A stretch of 64,000 bases of DNA from Nitrospirota bacterium (GCA_014874185.1 JACWAF010000032.1:1-64000); one strand, 5' to 3'. Counted from the stretch's first letter, positions 1 through 8,773 are shown. Notes: generated by a model from the letters alone, not told the origin. Numbers and translations: made by a program.

Positions 1-346
1 CGGTTGATGTCCCTTAAACACCACCATAGCGGGTCTCCAGCACTGGGCTGCCTATCTTCCGCAACATGCCGCCCCTGCTACCCCGGAAGACCACGCCGGC
101 TGCTTCCGTTTTCCCAAGCCCGCGTGCATCGGCCTTCCCCATGTGTCCACTGGGTCGGCGTCTCCAAAGAGTTTAACGAGGCTACATATAGGTTCACTTG
201 CGTTACGGCCTGCTGCTTTGCCATTTGGGAACTTACGACCCCTGATTGCTCAGACGCCGCTCCCTTGCACTACCGGGATGCACGGACAACTTCCCGGACG
301 GGACTTTAACCCGTTAGATAGAACAACGGTTACCGCGTACGGACAC
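1..346 (-). mobile_element. Probable group II intron, 5' part of the ribozyme (partial)
   Basis: No protein is supported here. Read on the minus strand the segment opens with GTGTCCG, a fit to the group II intron 5' end (GUGYG-like), and continues as a dense, structured GC-rich sequence with short complementary blocks and the stretch GTAACGCAAGTGAACC, which resembles a domain I segment common in bacterial group II introns. It runs off the left edge, where domains II-VI and any intron reverse transcriptase would lie. The 346/347 boundary is set only by the GTGTCC motif. Alternative: another structured ncRNA. It is not rRNA. Identification is from remembered motif resemblance, not from a covariance search. 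Confidence 0.5.
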
Positions 347-373
347 CATTCTTAATTATATCGATAAAAAAAC

Positions 374-413
374 GGCAAAGTCGCTGGATTCCGTGTCGTG
401 GCACGGAATGACG
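374..413. repeat. Family D REP-like hairpin (GGATTCC...GGAATGAC)
   Basis: A short inverted repeat, TTCCGTG/CACGGAA, flanked by the GGAATGAC box. Related sequences (GTCATTCC or GGAATGAC with a variable GC core) occur near 34.43-34.55 kb, 61.58-61.61 kb and 61.78-61.82 kb. It resembles a widespread class of bacterial intergenic hairpins. Confidence 0.4.
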
Positions 414-448
414 GCAAAAACAAAAAGGCGGGCCGCGCACCCCTCCTA

Positions 449-578
449 CGTACTTTTTCTTGTAAAAAAAAGTAACCAAAAAGAACTTTTGGATTTTTTC
501 CGCTCCATGGAGCGGAAAAAATAGTAAGAGTTTTTTCTTTGGCTACCTTTCTTTTTTGCAAAAAAGAAAGGTAGTCCT
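449..578 (-). repeat. Family A triple-hairpin repeat, copy 1
   Basis: Three nested palindromes: an imperfect one at 451-474, a perfect 28-bp one at 494-521 (TTTTTTCCGC arm) and a perfect 32-bp one at 543-574. The linkers either side of the central hairpin are also complementary (CCAAAGAAAAAA against TTCTTTTTGG), so the centre folds as one long arm. It abuts the stop codon of dinB and could act as its terminator. Orientation is opposite to copies 2-5. Confidence 0.8.
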
Positions 579-1610
579 TTATTCTTGCCTCTTAAGTGAG
601 CTTAGTCTTACGCCCACAAGGCGGACGCGCTTTTCAATCCTGATGCGGCCCAGGCACTCGAAGGCGGCGCGCCTCAAGGTTTCGAGGGAGTCGGATTCTT
701 CGGGGAGAGTTTTTGCCCTGGTCAGGGTCTTGAAGTCCTCGAATCTTATCTTCACGGTCACGGTCTTTGCCTTGCAGGACTCATCTTTCAGCGAGTCAAC
801 CACTTCGCTGGTGAGCCAGGCCAGGGTCTTGGCTATGGCCTGCCAGTTAGCGGTATCAATTTCATAGGTCTCCTCGCGGCTTATTGATTTAGGTTCCCAC
901 GAGGTCACGATGGGGCTTTCGTGGATGCCCCTCGATGCCTCGTAGAGATAATGCCCGTAGGACTGGCCGAACTCGGCCTGAAGCCATTCGATAGATTTCG
1001 CCGCCACTCCGCCGATTGTGTTTATCCCCAGGCCTTTCAGGTGTTCCTCCGTCTTCGGTCCTATGCCGGGAAGCTTTCTTGCCGCAAGGGGCCATATAAG
1101 CCGGGCCACGTCGTCCATACCGACAACCGTAAGCCCGTCAGGCTTGTTCATGTCGGAGGCTATCTTAGCGAGGAGCTTGTTCGGGGCGAGCCCGATGGAG
1201 CAGGTAAGGCCGGTGGCCCCAAGGATGCGCTTTTTAATAAATGAGGCGGTGGTCTCCGGGGCTTCGGGCCTGTTTGTTATATCCAGATAGGCTTCGTCTA
1301 TGCCCACGTCTTCCATCAAGGGGCTGAATTCAAGGAATATCTTTTTTATTATCGCTGAAACCCTGGAGTATTCCCGGTAGTCCACGGGCAGGAAGATGCA
1401 GTTGGGGCAGAGCTTCAAGGCCGTGCGGAGGGGCATGGCCGAGTGCACGCCGAACTTCCGGGCCTCGTAAGAGGCCGTGGAGACCACGCCCCTCTTCGTG
1501 GGGTCTCCGGAGCCGCCGATGACGACCGGCTTGCCCCTCAGTTCCGGGCGGCGCAGCACCTCGACCGAGGCGAAGAAGGCGTCCATGTCTATGTGAAGGA
1601 TTACGGGCAT
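579..1610 (-). CDS. dinB: DNA polymerase IV (Y-family translesion polymerase)
   Basis: Error-prone lesion-bypass polymerase, cytoplasmic. At 343 aa it has the usual family length without a long C-terminal extension. The catalytic carboxylates are visible in HIDMDAFFASVE (D8, with F13 at the steric-gate position of E. coli DinB) and in DVGIDEAYLD (D105/E106). A helix-hairpin-helix (LPGIGPKTEEHL, about residue 180) and the little-finger domain follow. There is no good Shine-Dalgarno before the ATG (ccgtaattccaa), so translation may be weak. It is monocistronic, between family B repeats upstream and a family A element at its 3' end. No LexA box was recognised. Confidence 0.97.
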   Translation of the reverse strand: MPVILHIDMDAFFASVEVLRRPELRGKPVVIGGSGDPTKRGVVSTASYEARKFGVHSAMPLRTALKLCPNCIFLPVDYREYSRVSAIIKKIFLEFSPLMEDVGIDEAYLDITNRPEAPETTASFIKKRILGATGLTCSIGLAPNKLLAKIASDMNKPDGLTVVGMDDVARLIWPLAARKLPGIGPKTEEHLKGLGINTIGGVAAKSIEWLQAEFGQSYGHYLYEASRGIHESPIVTSWEPKSISREETYEIDTANWQAIAKTLAWLTSEVVDSLKDESCKAKTVTVKIRFEDFKTLTRAKTLPEESDSLETLRRAAFECLGRIRIEKRVRLVGVRLSSLKRQE

Positions 1611-1650
1611 TTGGAATTACGGCTCTTCCAGGATTCCTGTGGTCTCCTTT

Positions 1651-1837
1651 ATTTCCCCCCTCCCTTGAGGGAGGGGATTAAGGGGGAGGGATAGATAGCA
1701 TTTTATGCCAAAAGCCCAGAGAGTGCTTGAGCGTTTGACCGGAAAATCTCCCCTCACCCCTCTTTTCCAAAGAGGGATAGTCCCTCCCTTTGGAAAAGGC
1801 CCTTTGACAAAGGGAAGCCAGGAGGGATTTTCTCATA
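1651..1837. repeat. Family B palindromic repeats, two clusters
   Basis: A hairpin CCCCTCCCTTGAGGGAGGGG at 1656-1675, then from 1742 two family B units in opposite orientation (AAATCTCCCCTCACCCC... and ...AGGAGGGATTTTC) carrying the core CTTTTCCAAAG. Fills the gap between the divergent dinB and ICMT-like genes. Confidence 0.7.
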
Positions 1838-1850
1838 TTTTTACGTCCGG

Positions 1851-1878
1851 TTTTCAAGACCTTAATAAAGTATACAAT
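1851..1878 (+). promoter_or_regulatory. Candidate promoter giving a leaderless transcript
   Basis: A -10 box TACAAT at 1873-1878, with a weak -35 TTTTCA 16 nt upstream. Only 5 nt separate the -10 from the ATG at 1884, so transcription should begin at or next to the start codon. No Shine-Dalgarno is present. Confidence 0.4.
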
Positions 1879-1883
1879 ATGGG

Positions 1884-2507
1884 ATGAAGGAGATTATCTA
1901 CACGGCCCTGCTGTTCATCGGATTCGCGGCTGTCCATAGCCTGCTTGTCCTTTCACCTATAAAAGAGTCTGCCGCCAGGCTGTTCGGCCCCCGATTCGTG
2001 AAGGCGTTTTACAGGCTGATTTATTCCACGATAAGCGGAATCCTCTTCCTGATAACAGTTTACATCTTCTTTAATATCCCGGACGTGCGGCTCTGGCGGC
2101 AGCCCCCGCTCGTTGCACTTGCCATGGCCGCGATCCAGATTACAGGTCTCCTGCTCGGGTTGCTCTCTTTCAGGGATATAGACGCCTGGGAGTTCATTGG
2201 GGTGCGCCAGGCCTGGAGGCATCTGAAAAAACGCGAGCTTGCGGGCGAGGCGGAAGGGCTTACCGGAGGGCTGGCCACAACCGGGATATACGGCAGGGTG
2301 CGCCACCCGCTTTATATAGCCGGGATCCTCATCTTTACCTTCCAGCCCTATATCACCCGGAACATGCTGGTCATCTCCGCCCTGGCGGATGTCTATTTTA
2401 TTCTTGGCGCGTTCATAGAGGAGAAAAGGCTTTTAAAGGCATTCGGGGAAGAATACAGGGACTATATGAAAAGAGTGCCCAGGTTTTTGCCCAGGATTCG
2501 AGCCTGA
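1884..2507 (+). CDS. Isoprenylcysteine carboxyl methyltransferase (ICMT)-like membrane protein
   Basis: Integral membrane protein of 207 aa with about five hydrophobic segments. The C-terminal half has the ICMT/PEMT signature: GRVRHPLYIAG, then EEKRLLKAFGEEYRDYMKRVPRFLP, which forms the S-adenosylmethionine and substrate site in this superfamily. Bacteria lack prenylated CaaX proteins, so the methyl acceptor is unknown; relatives act on small molecules, lipids or proteins. It stands alone, convergent with mqnD. Start: the ATG at 1884, very close to a -10-like TACAAT, with no ribosome-binding site. The family call is strong; the substrate is not known. Confidence 0.85.
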   Translation: MKEIIYTALLFIGFAAVHSLLVLSPIKESAARLFGPRFVKAFYRLIYSTISGILFLITVYIFFNIPDVRLWRQPPLVALAMAAIQITGLLLGLLSFRDIDAWEFIGVRQAWRHLKKRELAGEAEGLTGGLATTGIYGRVRHPLYIAGILIFTFQPYITRNMLVISALADVYFILGAFIEEKRLLKAFGEEYRDYMKRVPRFLPRIRA

Positions 2508-2559
2508 GATTGAGGGAATGTTTTGGATGCCCTGCGATCCCTGCCGCAGGATAGTTCAA

Positions 2560-3396
2560 TTAAAGGAAAAGAGGCAAGCCGCAGGGTTTGATAAGCCCGG
2601 CCCTTTCGGCCCGGTTAAAGAGAACCCGCAGGGCACCTTCGCCCGCGGCGCTTATCCCTACGGTATCGTCATTCACGTAAAGGCCGATATGGCTTTGGAT
2701 GACGGAGTCGTCCATCTCCTGCGCATGGCTTTTTATATACCCCGACGCCTCTTCCGGATTGCGCCGGGAGTAGAGGATGCTCTCTCTTACAAGGTCCTCT
2801 ATCCGCTTTAATAAAGACTCCCCCAGCGAGCGTTTACCCACAATGCCCCCAAGCGGGATGGGAAGCCCGGTTTCACCTTCCCACCATTCGCCCAGGTCCC
2901 GGACAAGGGAGAGGCCGTAAGCCGGGTATGTGAACCGCCCTTCGTGTATCACAAGCCCCGCGTCCACTTTGCCGTCCCTGATGGCGGGCATTATATCCGA
3001 AAAGAGCATGGGGACGGGATTGTTTTTCGCCCCCGGAAGATAGAGGGCCAGCAGGAGGTTGGCCGTAGTGTACCCGCCGGGGATTGCGATCCTTTTACCT
3101 TCCAGTTCTGAAGACGACATGGGTTCCCGGGACAGAAGGAGCGGGCCGCAGCCCTTTCCCAGGGCCGCGCCGGAGCGCAGGACCACATAGCTTTCCCTGA
3201 AATGCCCGAGTGCGTGAAAGGATATTTTTGTGATGTCCAGTTCGCCCCGGAGGGCCATCAGGTTCAGGGCCTCGACATCCTCGATATGCTCCCTGAAACG
3301 GATGTCTCCGGCATTCAGTTTCCCATGCACCAGCGCGTAGAAGATGAAGGTGTCGTTGGGACATGGGGAAAACCCGAGAGTAAGCTCATCCGGCAT
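2560..3396 (-). CDS. mqnD: 1,4-dihydroxy-6-naphthoate synthase, futalosine pathway
   Basis: Converts cyclic de-hypoxanthinyl futalosine to 1,4-dihydroxy-6-naphthoate, a late step of the futalosine route to menaquinone. At 278 aa it is a periplasmic-binding-protein fold enzyme. The N-terminal GFSPCPNDTFIFYALVHGKL is the MqnD signature, and EGRFTYPAYGL with the following WWEGETGLPIPLGG are typical of the family and separate it from MqnA. No other mqn gene is in the window, so the pathway is scattered. Menaquinone would serve the formate dehydrogenase and NrfD modules found further along. Confidence 0.93.
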   Translation of the reverse strand: MPDELTLGFSPCPNDTFIFYALVHGKLNAGDIRFREHIEDVEALNLMALRGELDITKISFHALGHFRESYVVLRSGAALGKGCGPLLLSREPMSSSELEGKRIAIPGGYTTANLLLALYLPGAKNNPVPMLFSDIMPAIRDGKVDAGLVIHEGRFTYPAYGLSLVRDLGEWWEGETGLPIPLGGIVGKRSLGESLLKRIEDLVRESILYSRRNPEEASGYIKSHAQEMDDSVIQSHIGLYVNDDTVGISAAGEGALRVLFNRAERAGLIKPCGLPLFL

Positions 3397-3462
3397 GGTC
3401 TATTATAAAAGACAGTTCCCTAGTAAAACCACATTCAGGGTTTCGCACGGAAGTTTCCTTAC

Positions 3463-3556
3463 TTTCCCCTCCCCCTTTGACGGGGGAGGGCGAGGGTGGG
3501 GGTGATAACGTTCACCCTCCCCTAACCCCTCCCGTCAAGGGAGGGGGAGATTATAG
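3463..3556. repeat. Family B palindromic repeat pair
   Basis: Two C/T-rich to G/A-rich palindromes (around CCCCCTTTGACGGGGGAGGG and CCCCTCCCGTCAAGGGAGGGG) in the mqnD-gspG gap, which is otherwise without visible function. Confidence 0.65.
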
Positions 3557-3649
3557 GGAATTACGAAATGATAGAGGACGAAAAAAGGATTCCACGGCCT
3601 GTACACATGGCCTTTTTCTTGTGGTAATATTAGCACGCGGGAGGGTTCC

Positions 3650-4090
3650 ATGAACAAGTTCAGGCTGGCTTTCAAACTGGTAAGGGACAGGCGGGGTTTC
3701 ACCCTTGCCGAATTAATGGTAGTGGTGCTCATAATCGGGCTGCTTGCGGGGCTGGTGCTGCCAAAGCTCTTCCCGAAGGTGGCAAAAGGGAAAGAGGCCG
3801 CGGCGAAGGCGCAGATAGAGCTTTTCGGGCAGGCACTGGACAGCCTCAGGCTGGATACCGGCAGGTATCCAACCACCCAGGAAGGCCTCGCCTCTCTTAT
3901 TCAGAACCCCGGCATAGACGGCTGGCACGGTCCTTACCTGAAAAAGCAGATCATCCCCAAAGACCCCTGGAACAAGGAATACCAATATACGTGTCCAGGC
4001 ACTCATGGGGATTACGACCTGGCCTCTTTTGGCAGGGACGGTCAGCCGGGCGGCGAGGACGAGGACAAGGACATAACAAGCTGGGAGTAG
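3650..4090 (+). CDS. gspG: Type II secretion major pseudopilin GspG
   Basis: Major pseudopilin of type II secretion. The 16-residue basic leader ends in Gly before FTLAELMVVVLIIGLLAG: this gives the prepilin peptidase site, with Glu at +5 and a hydrophobic helix. The rest follows GspG: YPTTQEGLASLI, WHGPYLKK, DPWNKEYQY and a short C-terminal calcium-site-like tail ending in SWE. A good Shine-Dalgarno (GGGAGGG) lies 5 nt before the ATG. No other gsp gene is adjacent, so this is an orphan copy: either its partners are elsewhere or it serves a minimal pseudopilus. Confidence 0.93.
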   Translation: MNKFRLAFKLVRDRRGFTLAELMVVVLIIGLLAGLVLPKLFPKVAKGKEAAAKAQIELFGQALDSLRLDTGRYPTTQEGLASLIQNPGIDGWHGPYLKKQIIPKDPWNKEYQYTCPGTHGDYDLASFGRDGQPGGEDEDKDITSWE

Positions 4091-4091
4091 G

Positions 4092-5015
4092 CTAGCGGCC
4101 TTCCCCAGTCTTAAGCAGCGCGGACTGCGGGATGGGACCCGCTTCACCCACCCTCTTCCATCTTTTATGAAGCCATAGCCATTCGGCGGGGTTGGCCTTT
4201 ATGTGCGCCTCGACGGCCGCATTGAAACGCCCGAGGACTTCCTCCTCCGTGCCGCTTATATCGACCTCCGGATAAATCGTGATCTCATGCCCTTTGTCCG
4301 TCCTCCTTATGAAGGCGGGGATCACGGCCGCACCGGTGCGCTTTGCCAGTAGATACGGCATCCTGCTGGTCCATGCCCCCCTGCCCATGAACTTGATTAT
4401 CAGCCCCTCTTCCTTGATAACGGCCTGGTCCACCAGGACACCGGCCGTGCCGCCCTGCTTAAGAAGCCTGAGGAGCTTTTTTAACGCGCCGCCTTTGGGG
4501 ATTATCTCGTTGCCGAATTTTTCCCGCGAATTTTCCACAACCCTGTTCAGGAAGGGGTTGTTAAGCGGTCTGGCCACAACGCCCGCCTTTTCAACGTCTC
4601 TTGAGTACTTCAGCGCCATAAGCTCCCAGTTGCCCGCATGGGCGGTAAGCAGGATCACCCCCCTGCCCGCCTCTTTTGCCCTTTTCAGGTTTTCAAGTCC
4701 ATGCATTTCAATCCGGTCCAGGATAGTCCCGCCCAAACCGTAATAGACCTTGACAAGCTCGGTTGCGGATATGCCAAGGTTCTCGAAGCTCTTTCGCGCC
4801 GTTCCCTCTGGTTGAAGCTCAGCGCCCAGTGCCCCAAGCCTCCGGGATTCGCGGATGTTCTCTATGGCGACACGTCTCCGCTGGCCCCAGAGCCAAAAAA
4901 GAAGGAGGCCGGATATTTTCCCGGCCCCCTTCGCCATCCTTTGAGGCAGCAGGGCTATCAGTGATGCGAGAAACAATACCGCGACAAGCTCCGCCGCCCG
5001 GAAGACTTTCTTCAT
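4092..5015 (-). CDS. Lipid A biosynthesis acyltransferase (LpxL/HtrB family)
   Basis: Adds a secondary acyl chain to a Kdo-lipid A type precursor at the inner membrane. 307 aa with an N-terminal membrane anchor (about residues 8-45). The HX4[D/E] catalytic motif is in LLTAHAGNWELMALKYS. Further family blocks are GVLVDQAV and PAEWLWLHKRWKR near the C-terminus (residues ~285-300), typical of LpxL/LpxM. Its presence supports a lipopolysaccharide-bearing cell. It ends 1 nt from the gspG stop, convergently. Whether it adds lauroyl or another chain cannot be read from the sequence. Confidence 0.9.
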   Translation of the reverse strand: MKKVFRAAELVAVLFLASLIALLPQRMAKGAGKISGLLLFWLWGQRRRVAIENIRESRRLGALGAELQPEGTARKSFENLGISATELVKVYYGLGGTILDRIEMHGLENLKRAKEAGRGVILLTAHAGNWELMALKYSRDVEKAGVVARPLNNPFLNRVVENSREKFGNEIIPKGGALKKLLRLLKQGGTAGVLVDQAVIKEEGLIIKFMGRGAWTSRMPYLLAKRTGAAVIPAFIRRTDKGHEITIYPEVDISGTEEEVLGRFNAAVEAHIKANPAEWLWLHKRWKRVGEAGPIPQSALLKTGEGR

Positions 5016-5029
5016 TTTCCTGATAGAAT

Positions 5030-5167
5030 TCCCCTCTTTGGCAAAGAGGGGACAGGGGAGATTTTAGAGGTCATAAATTCTCATTTTTCTGAGTACTTCT
5101 TTCATAATCTTATGAATCCCCATCTTATAAATCCCCCCTCACCCCCCTTTTTCAAAGGGGGGCTGCC
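5030..5167. repeat. Family B repeats, two copies
   Basis: Copy one is CCCCTCTTTGGCAAAGAGGGG followed by ACAGGGGAGATTTT; copy two begins AAATCCCCCCTCACCCC with core CTTTTTCAAAG. They occupy most of the gap between the lpxL-like and Lon-like genes. A short GAAGAGCC(T/C)CTCA(T/C)TTATTG duplication lies at 5184-5224. Confidence 0.7.
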
Positions 5168-5229
5168 GACGCGAATTCCAAGAAGAGCCCCTCATTTATT
5201 GAAGAGCCTCTCATTTATTGAAGAGCCCC

Positions 5230-7668
5230 TCACTTGTTATTGTTCGTCTGGGCCGGTTTCACGGCCTCCACGATGGGCTCTTCCTTCCTGGCCTTTATGG
5301 CCTCGCTTATCTCTTCGAGGCGCTTCACTACAAGATAATTCAGCGTGCCTTCCGGGTAGTTGCCCTTCTCGTCCTGCTGCCCGGCGGGCAGGCCCATCAA
5401 AAGCTCTATCCCGTCGTCCAGGTAGTCTATCGGGTAAATAGTGAACTTGCCCTCGCGCACGGCGTCCACCACGTCTGTACGCAGCATCAGGTGCCGGATG
5501 TTCCTGGAAGGTATTATAACCCCCTGCCTGCCATCCAGACCGCGGAATTTGCAAAGCTCGAAGAAACCTTCTATTTTTTCATTCACGCCGCCTATGGGCT
5601 GGACATCGCCGTTCTGGTCCATCGAACCGGTTATGGCCAGGTCCTGCCTGATGGGCACCTGGGCTATGCTGCTCAGGATGGTGTAAAGCTCCGCGCAGGA
5701 GGCGCTGTCGCCCTCTATCCCCTCGTAAAGCTGCTCGAAGGTGAGCGAGGCCGAGAGCGAGATGGGTTTCCTGAAAGCGTACCTGCTCCAGAGGTAATTC
5801 GTTATGATGAGGACGGCCTTGTCGTGTATCCTGCCGCTCATCTTGCTCTCGCGCTCTATGTTTATAACGCCGGCCCTGCCCGCGTAGGTGCGCGCGGTTA
5901 TGCGCGAGGGCTTTCCGAACATGTAATCGCCCATCCCCATCACGGCGAGCCCGTTTATCTGCCCCACAACCGCCCCCGTGGTCTGCACTATCAATGTGTC
6001 TTCAAGCATCATCTCCCTCAGACGGTCGCTTATCCTGCCGTGGCGGTATATCTTTTCGTCCAGGGCCTTCTCCACGTGCTCCAGCCTGACCACATCGCTT
6101 CCAGCCTTCTTGGCCCAGTAGAAAGACTCGCGCATCAGGTCGGCCACGGCGCTGAAGCGGGCGGTGAGCTTGTTCTGGTCGTCTGCAAGCCTTGAGGCGT
6201 ACTCGATTACCTTTGCAACCCCGCTTCTATCGAATGGCAGCAGGTTTTCCTCACGGGACTTGAGGGCTATGAACTCGGTATATCTCCGGACGTTCTCGTC
6301 CGTCCTGTCCATGATCGAGCTGAAATCGGCCTTCACCTTGAATATCTCCCTGTATTCCTCGTCCAGGTTATAAAGGAGATAATAAATATTGGGATTGCCC
6401 ATCAGGACCACTTTGACGTCCAGCGGTATGCCTTCCGGACGCAGCATGGCCGTGGATATGGCCCTGTACTGCTCCCAGAGGTCTTCCATCTTCACTTCCC
6501 TGTTCTTCAAGGCCCTCTTTACGGATTCATAGGAGAAGAGGTTCCGCAGGAGGTCCAGCGCCTCCACAATCAGGTAGCCGCCGTTTGCCCGGTGCAGGGC
6601 GCCGGCCTTAATCATCGAGAAGTCCGTCACGGCGACCCCGTACTGGAACTTGTGCTCTATGCGGCCAAAGAGGTTGTTGTACGTTGGGTTGCTCTCGAAT
6701 ATAACGGGGGCGCCCTTCAGCCCCGCGTTGTTGACCAGGACATTGACCGCGTACCTGGTGAATGAGGGTTCCATCCTGGGCTGGCGCATGAAGGGGAGCG
6801 CCGGCTGCTGCTCCCCCCCCTCGGGTTTAAAGTCTTCAAGGTGTTCAAGGATGTCCTCCTGCACGTCCTGCAGGTAGACGGTAATCTTCGGGTAAGCGGC
6901 GTATTTCTCTTTCAGGTCCTCTATCATGTGGCCCACCTGGCTGAGGGCCGCCTCGCGCTCGAGGCGCGCGAGCATCTCCTTGACGAATTTCTCCGCCTCG
7001 CGGATGCCCCGGACCACGTCGTCAAGCTTCTCCTGGAGCTCTTTTCCTATCTGCTCCACCTTCTTTTTGACCTTGTCCTCAAGGGCCTCGAACTCCTCCT
7101 CGGTGAGGGGCTCGCCGCTTTTCTTTACGGGCACTATCACGAGGCCGGCTATCGTCCTTTTTATGGCGAAGCCCTTCTGGTGGGCCTCCTCCTCAAGGCT
7201 CCCCAGCAGCTCCTTCTGCTTCTTCTGGAAATCCTCCATTATGTTGTTTCGCTGTTTTTCGTATTCCTTGGACTCGAAGACCTTCGGTATCTCCGCGCGC
7301 AGGTTCTTTATGAGCTCGTCCATGTCCTTCTGGAACTCCTGCACCTTGCCGGGTTCCATGGCTATCGCGCGAGGCATGTCGGGGTCCTTGAAGTTGTATA
7401 CATAGCACCAGTCCGAGGGGACAGGCTTTTTAGCCGCCAGTTCCGTAAGGAGCGTCTTGATCGTGGTGCGCTTTCCCGTGCCGGAATCCCCAAGGACGAA
7501 GATATTGAAGCCCGAGTTCTCGAAATTGAGCCCGAAATCCAGCGCGTGCATCGCGCGGTCCTGCCCCATAGTGCCCTCAAGGGGCCTTATGTCCAGCGTG
7601 GTATTGAAGTCCAGCACCTTGGGGTCGCAGCATTTATAAAGCTCATCCGGCGAAAGCTTTCTAAGCAT
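5230..7668 (-). CDS. Lon-related ATP-dependent protease (YcbZ/LonC type)
   Basis: Cytoplasmic AAA+ protease of 812 aa. It has the Walker A GDSGTGKRTT (residues 60-69) very near the N-terminus and lacks the classical Lon N-domain. A long helical insertion rich in Glu/Lys/Arg (about residues 130-270) is probably coiled coil. The C-terminal Lon protease domain carries the Ser in EGDSASCAE (S655) and the Lys in IGGVNEKIEGFF (K698), forming the Ser-Lys dyad. The order matches the YcbZ-like Lon family rather than housekeeping LonA. Strong Shine-Dalgarno (AAAGGAGG) before the ATG. Substrates are not predictable. Confidence 0.92.
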   Translation of the reverse strand: MLRKLSPDELYKCCDPKVLDFNTTLDIRPLEGTMGQDRAMHALDFGLNFENSGFNIFVLGDSGTGKRTTIKTLLTELAAKKPVPSDWCYVYNFKDPDMPRAIAMEPGKVQEFQKDMDELIKNLRAEIPKVFESKEYEKQRNNIMEDFQKKQKELLGSLEEEAHQKGFAIKRTIAGLVIVPVKKSGEPLTEEEFEALEDKVKKKVEQIGKELQEKLDDVVRGIREAEKFVKEMLARLEREAALSQVGHMIEDLKEKYAAYPKITVYLQDVQEDILEHLEDFKPEGGEQQPALPFMRQPRMEPSFTRYAVNVLVNNAGLKGAPVIFESNPTYNNLFGRIEHKFQYGVAVTDFSMIKAGALHRANGGYLIVEALDLLRNLFSYESVKRALKNREVKMEDLWEQYRAISTAMLRPEGIPLDVKVVLMGNPNIYYLLYNLDEEYREIFKVKADFSSIMDRTDENVRRYTEFIALKSREENLLPFDRSGVAKVIEYASRLADDQNKLTARFSAVADLMRESFYWAKKAGSDVVRLEHVEKALDEKIYRHGRISDRLREMMLEDTLIVQTTGAVVGQINGLAVMGMGDYMFGKPSRITARTYAGRAGVINIERESKMSGRIHDKAVLIITNYLWSRYAFRKPISLSASLTFEQLYEGIEGDSASCAELYTILSSIAQVPIRQDLAITGSMDQNGDVQPIGGVNEKIEGFFELCKFRGLDGRQGVIIPSRNIRHLMLRTDVVDAVREGKFTIYPIDYLDDGIELLMGLPAGQQDEKGNYPEGTLNYLVVKRLEEISEAIKARKEEPIVEAVKPAQTNNNK

Positions 7669-7730
7669 CTAAAGCCTCCTTTCAGAGTGGATAGTAAACA
7701 GTCTCGCGATGACAAATTTTAATTTCTAAA

Positions 7731-7868
7731 ATCCCTCCTGACCTACCCTTTGTCAAAGGGCCTTTGCCAAAGGGAGGAATATTCCCCTCTTTGGAAAAGA
7801 GATCCGATATCAAACCCTTCCGCACCATCGCGAGGGAACCGAGCGACAGGGGTGAGGGGAGATTTTCT
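7731..7868. repeat. Family B repeats in opposite orientation
   Basis: AAATCCCTCCTGACC... and ...GGGTGAGGGGAGATTTT arms enclose internal CTTTGCCAAAG and CTTTGGAAAAG cores, with about 45 nt of unrelated sequence between. This is the whole Lon-xerD gap. Confidence 0.65.
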
Positions 7869-7888
7869 GATAATCCCTCCCGTTTCTA

Positions 7889-8773
7889 TCAAGCCCTTGG
7901 GTGGTGCTCTTTATAGACCTTTCTTGCCCTGTCCTGAGAGACCTTCGTGTACACCTGGGTGGTCGATATATCGGAATGCCCCAGCATCTTCTGAAGGCTG
8001 CGGAGGTCCGCCCCGCCTTCCAGCAGGTGCGTTGCGAATGAGTGCCTCATCATGTGCGGGCTCAAGGCAACACCCGCCTCTCTGCCGTAGATTTTCAGGG
8101 CCTGCCAGAGCCTCTGCCTGCTCATGGGCTTTCCCCTTCCGGTAATGAACAGGTAATCTGACTGCCTGCCCCTGAGGAGCTTAGTCCTCAGCCCGGAGAT
8201 GTATTCCTTGATGCTCTTTGCGGCCTTTTGGGCCATCGGCACCACTCGCTCCTTGGAGCCCTTGCCCATTATCCTCAGGAACCCGGCCTCCAGGTTCACG
8301 TCAGAGAGCTTGAGAGTTGTCAGCTCGGTCGCCCTCAGGCCGGATGAGTACATAAGCTCCAGCATCGCCCTGTCCCGCGCGAGACAGCGCGCACCGGCCC
8401 CTGCCTTGAGGACGTTTTTTATCTCATCACGGGCAAGCGCCTTCGGGAGCCGCTGCCAGAGCCTGGGGTTCTCCAGGTTCTCAGATGGGTCGTCCTCACG
8501 AATTTTTTCCAGCACCATGTACCGGCAGAACGCCCTTATAGAGGAAAGATGCCGGCCCAGAGTGGCCGGGGACAAGCCGGTGCCCCTCAGTTCATCCAGG
8601 AAGTCGATGATGTGTTCCTTGCTGAACCCGAGCGGCCCGATGCCTTTCTGCTCAAGAAAGCCAATCAGCTTTCCCAAATCCCGCCCGTATGATTCGACCG
8701 TATTTTTCGAGAGCCCCTTTTCCACGGCAAGATAGACCAGGAAGCTGGATAACGGAGTGGTTTTGGCGCTCAA
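7889..8773 (-). CDS. xerD: Site-specific tyrosine recombinase XerD/XerC
   Basis: Tyrosine recombinase that resolves chromosome dimers at dif. 294 aa: SAM-like N-terminal core-binding domain (1-105) and a catalytic domain with all six conserved positions: R147 (SSGLRATEL), K174 (GKGSKER), H240 and R243 (PHMMRHSFATH), H266 (LGHSDIS) and nucleophile Y275 (TTQVYTKVS). The length, and the absence of nearby phage or integron genes, favour the housekeeping role. It overlaps the upstream nuclease gene by 4 bp (ATGA), implying translational coupling. XerC versus XerD needs a tree; the motif HLLEGGADLRSLQKMLGH suits XerD. Confidence 0.9.
   Translation of the reverse strand: MSAKTTPLSSFLVYLAVEKGLSKNTVESYGRDLGKLIGFLEQKGIGPLGFSKEHIIDFLDELRGTGLSPATLGRHLSSIRAFCRYMVLEKIREDDPSENLENPRLWQRLPKALARDEIKNVLKAGAGARCLARDRAMLELMYSSGLRATELTTLKLSDVNLEAGFLRIMGKGSKERVVPMAQKAAKSIKEYISGLRTKLLRGRQSDYLFITGRGKPMSRQRLWQALKIYGREAGVALSPHMMRHSFATHLLEGGADLRSLQKMLGHSDISTTQVYTKVSQDRARKVYKEHHPRA

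Noticed and set aside
1-346. rRNA fragment
   Set aside because: The sequence does not match conserved 16S or 23S segments I know; the GTGTCC opening and domain-like layout suit a group II intron better.
5218-6195. 325-aa plus-strand ORF opposite the Lon-like gene
   Set aside because: Antisense shadow of a well-supported 812-aa protease; no start site and no family resemblance.
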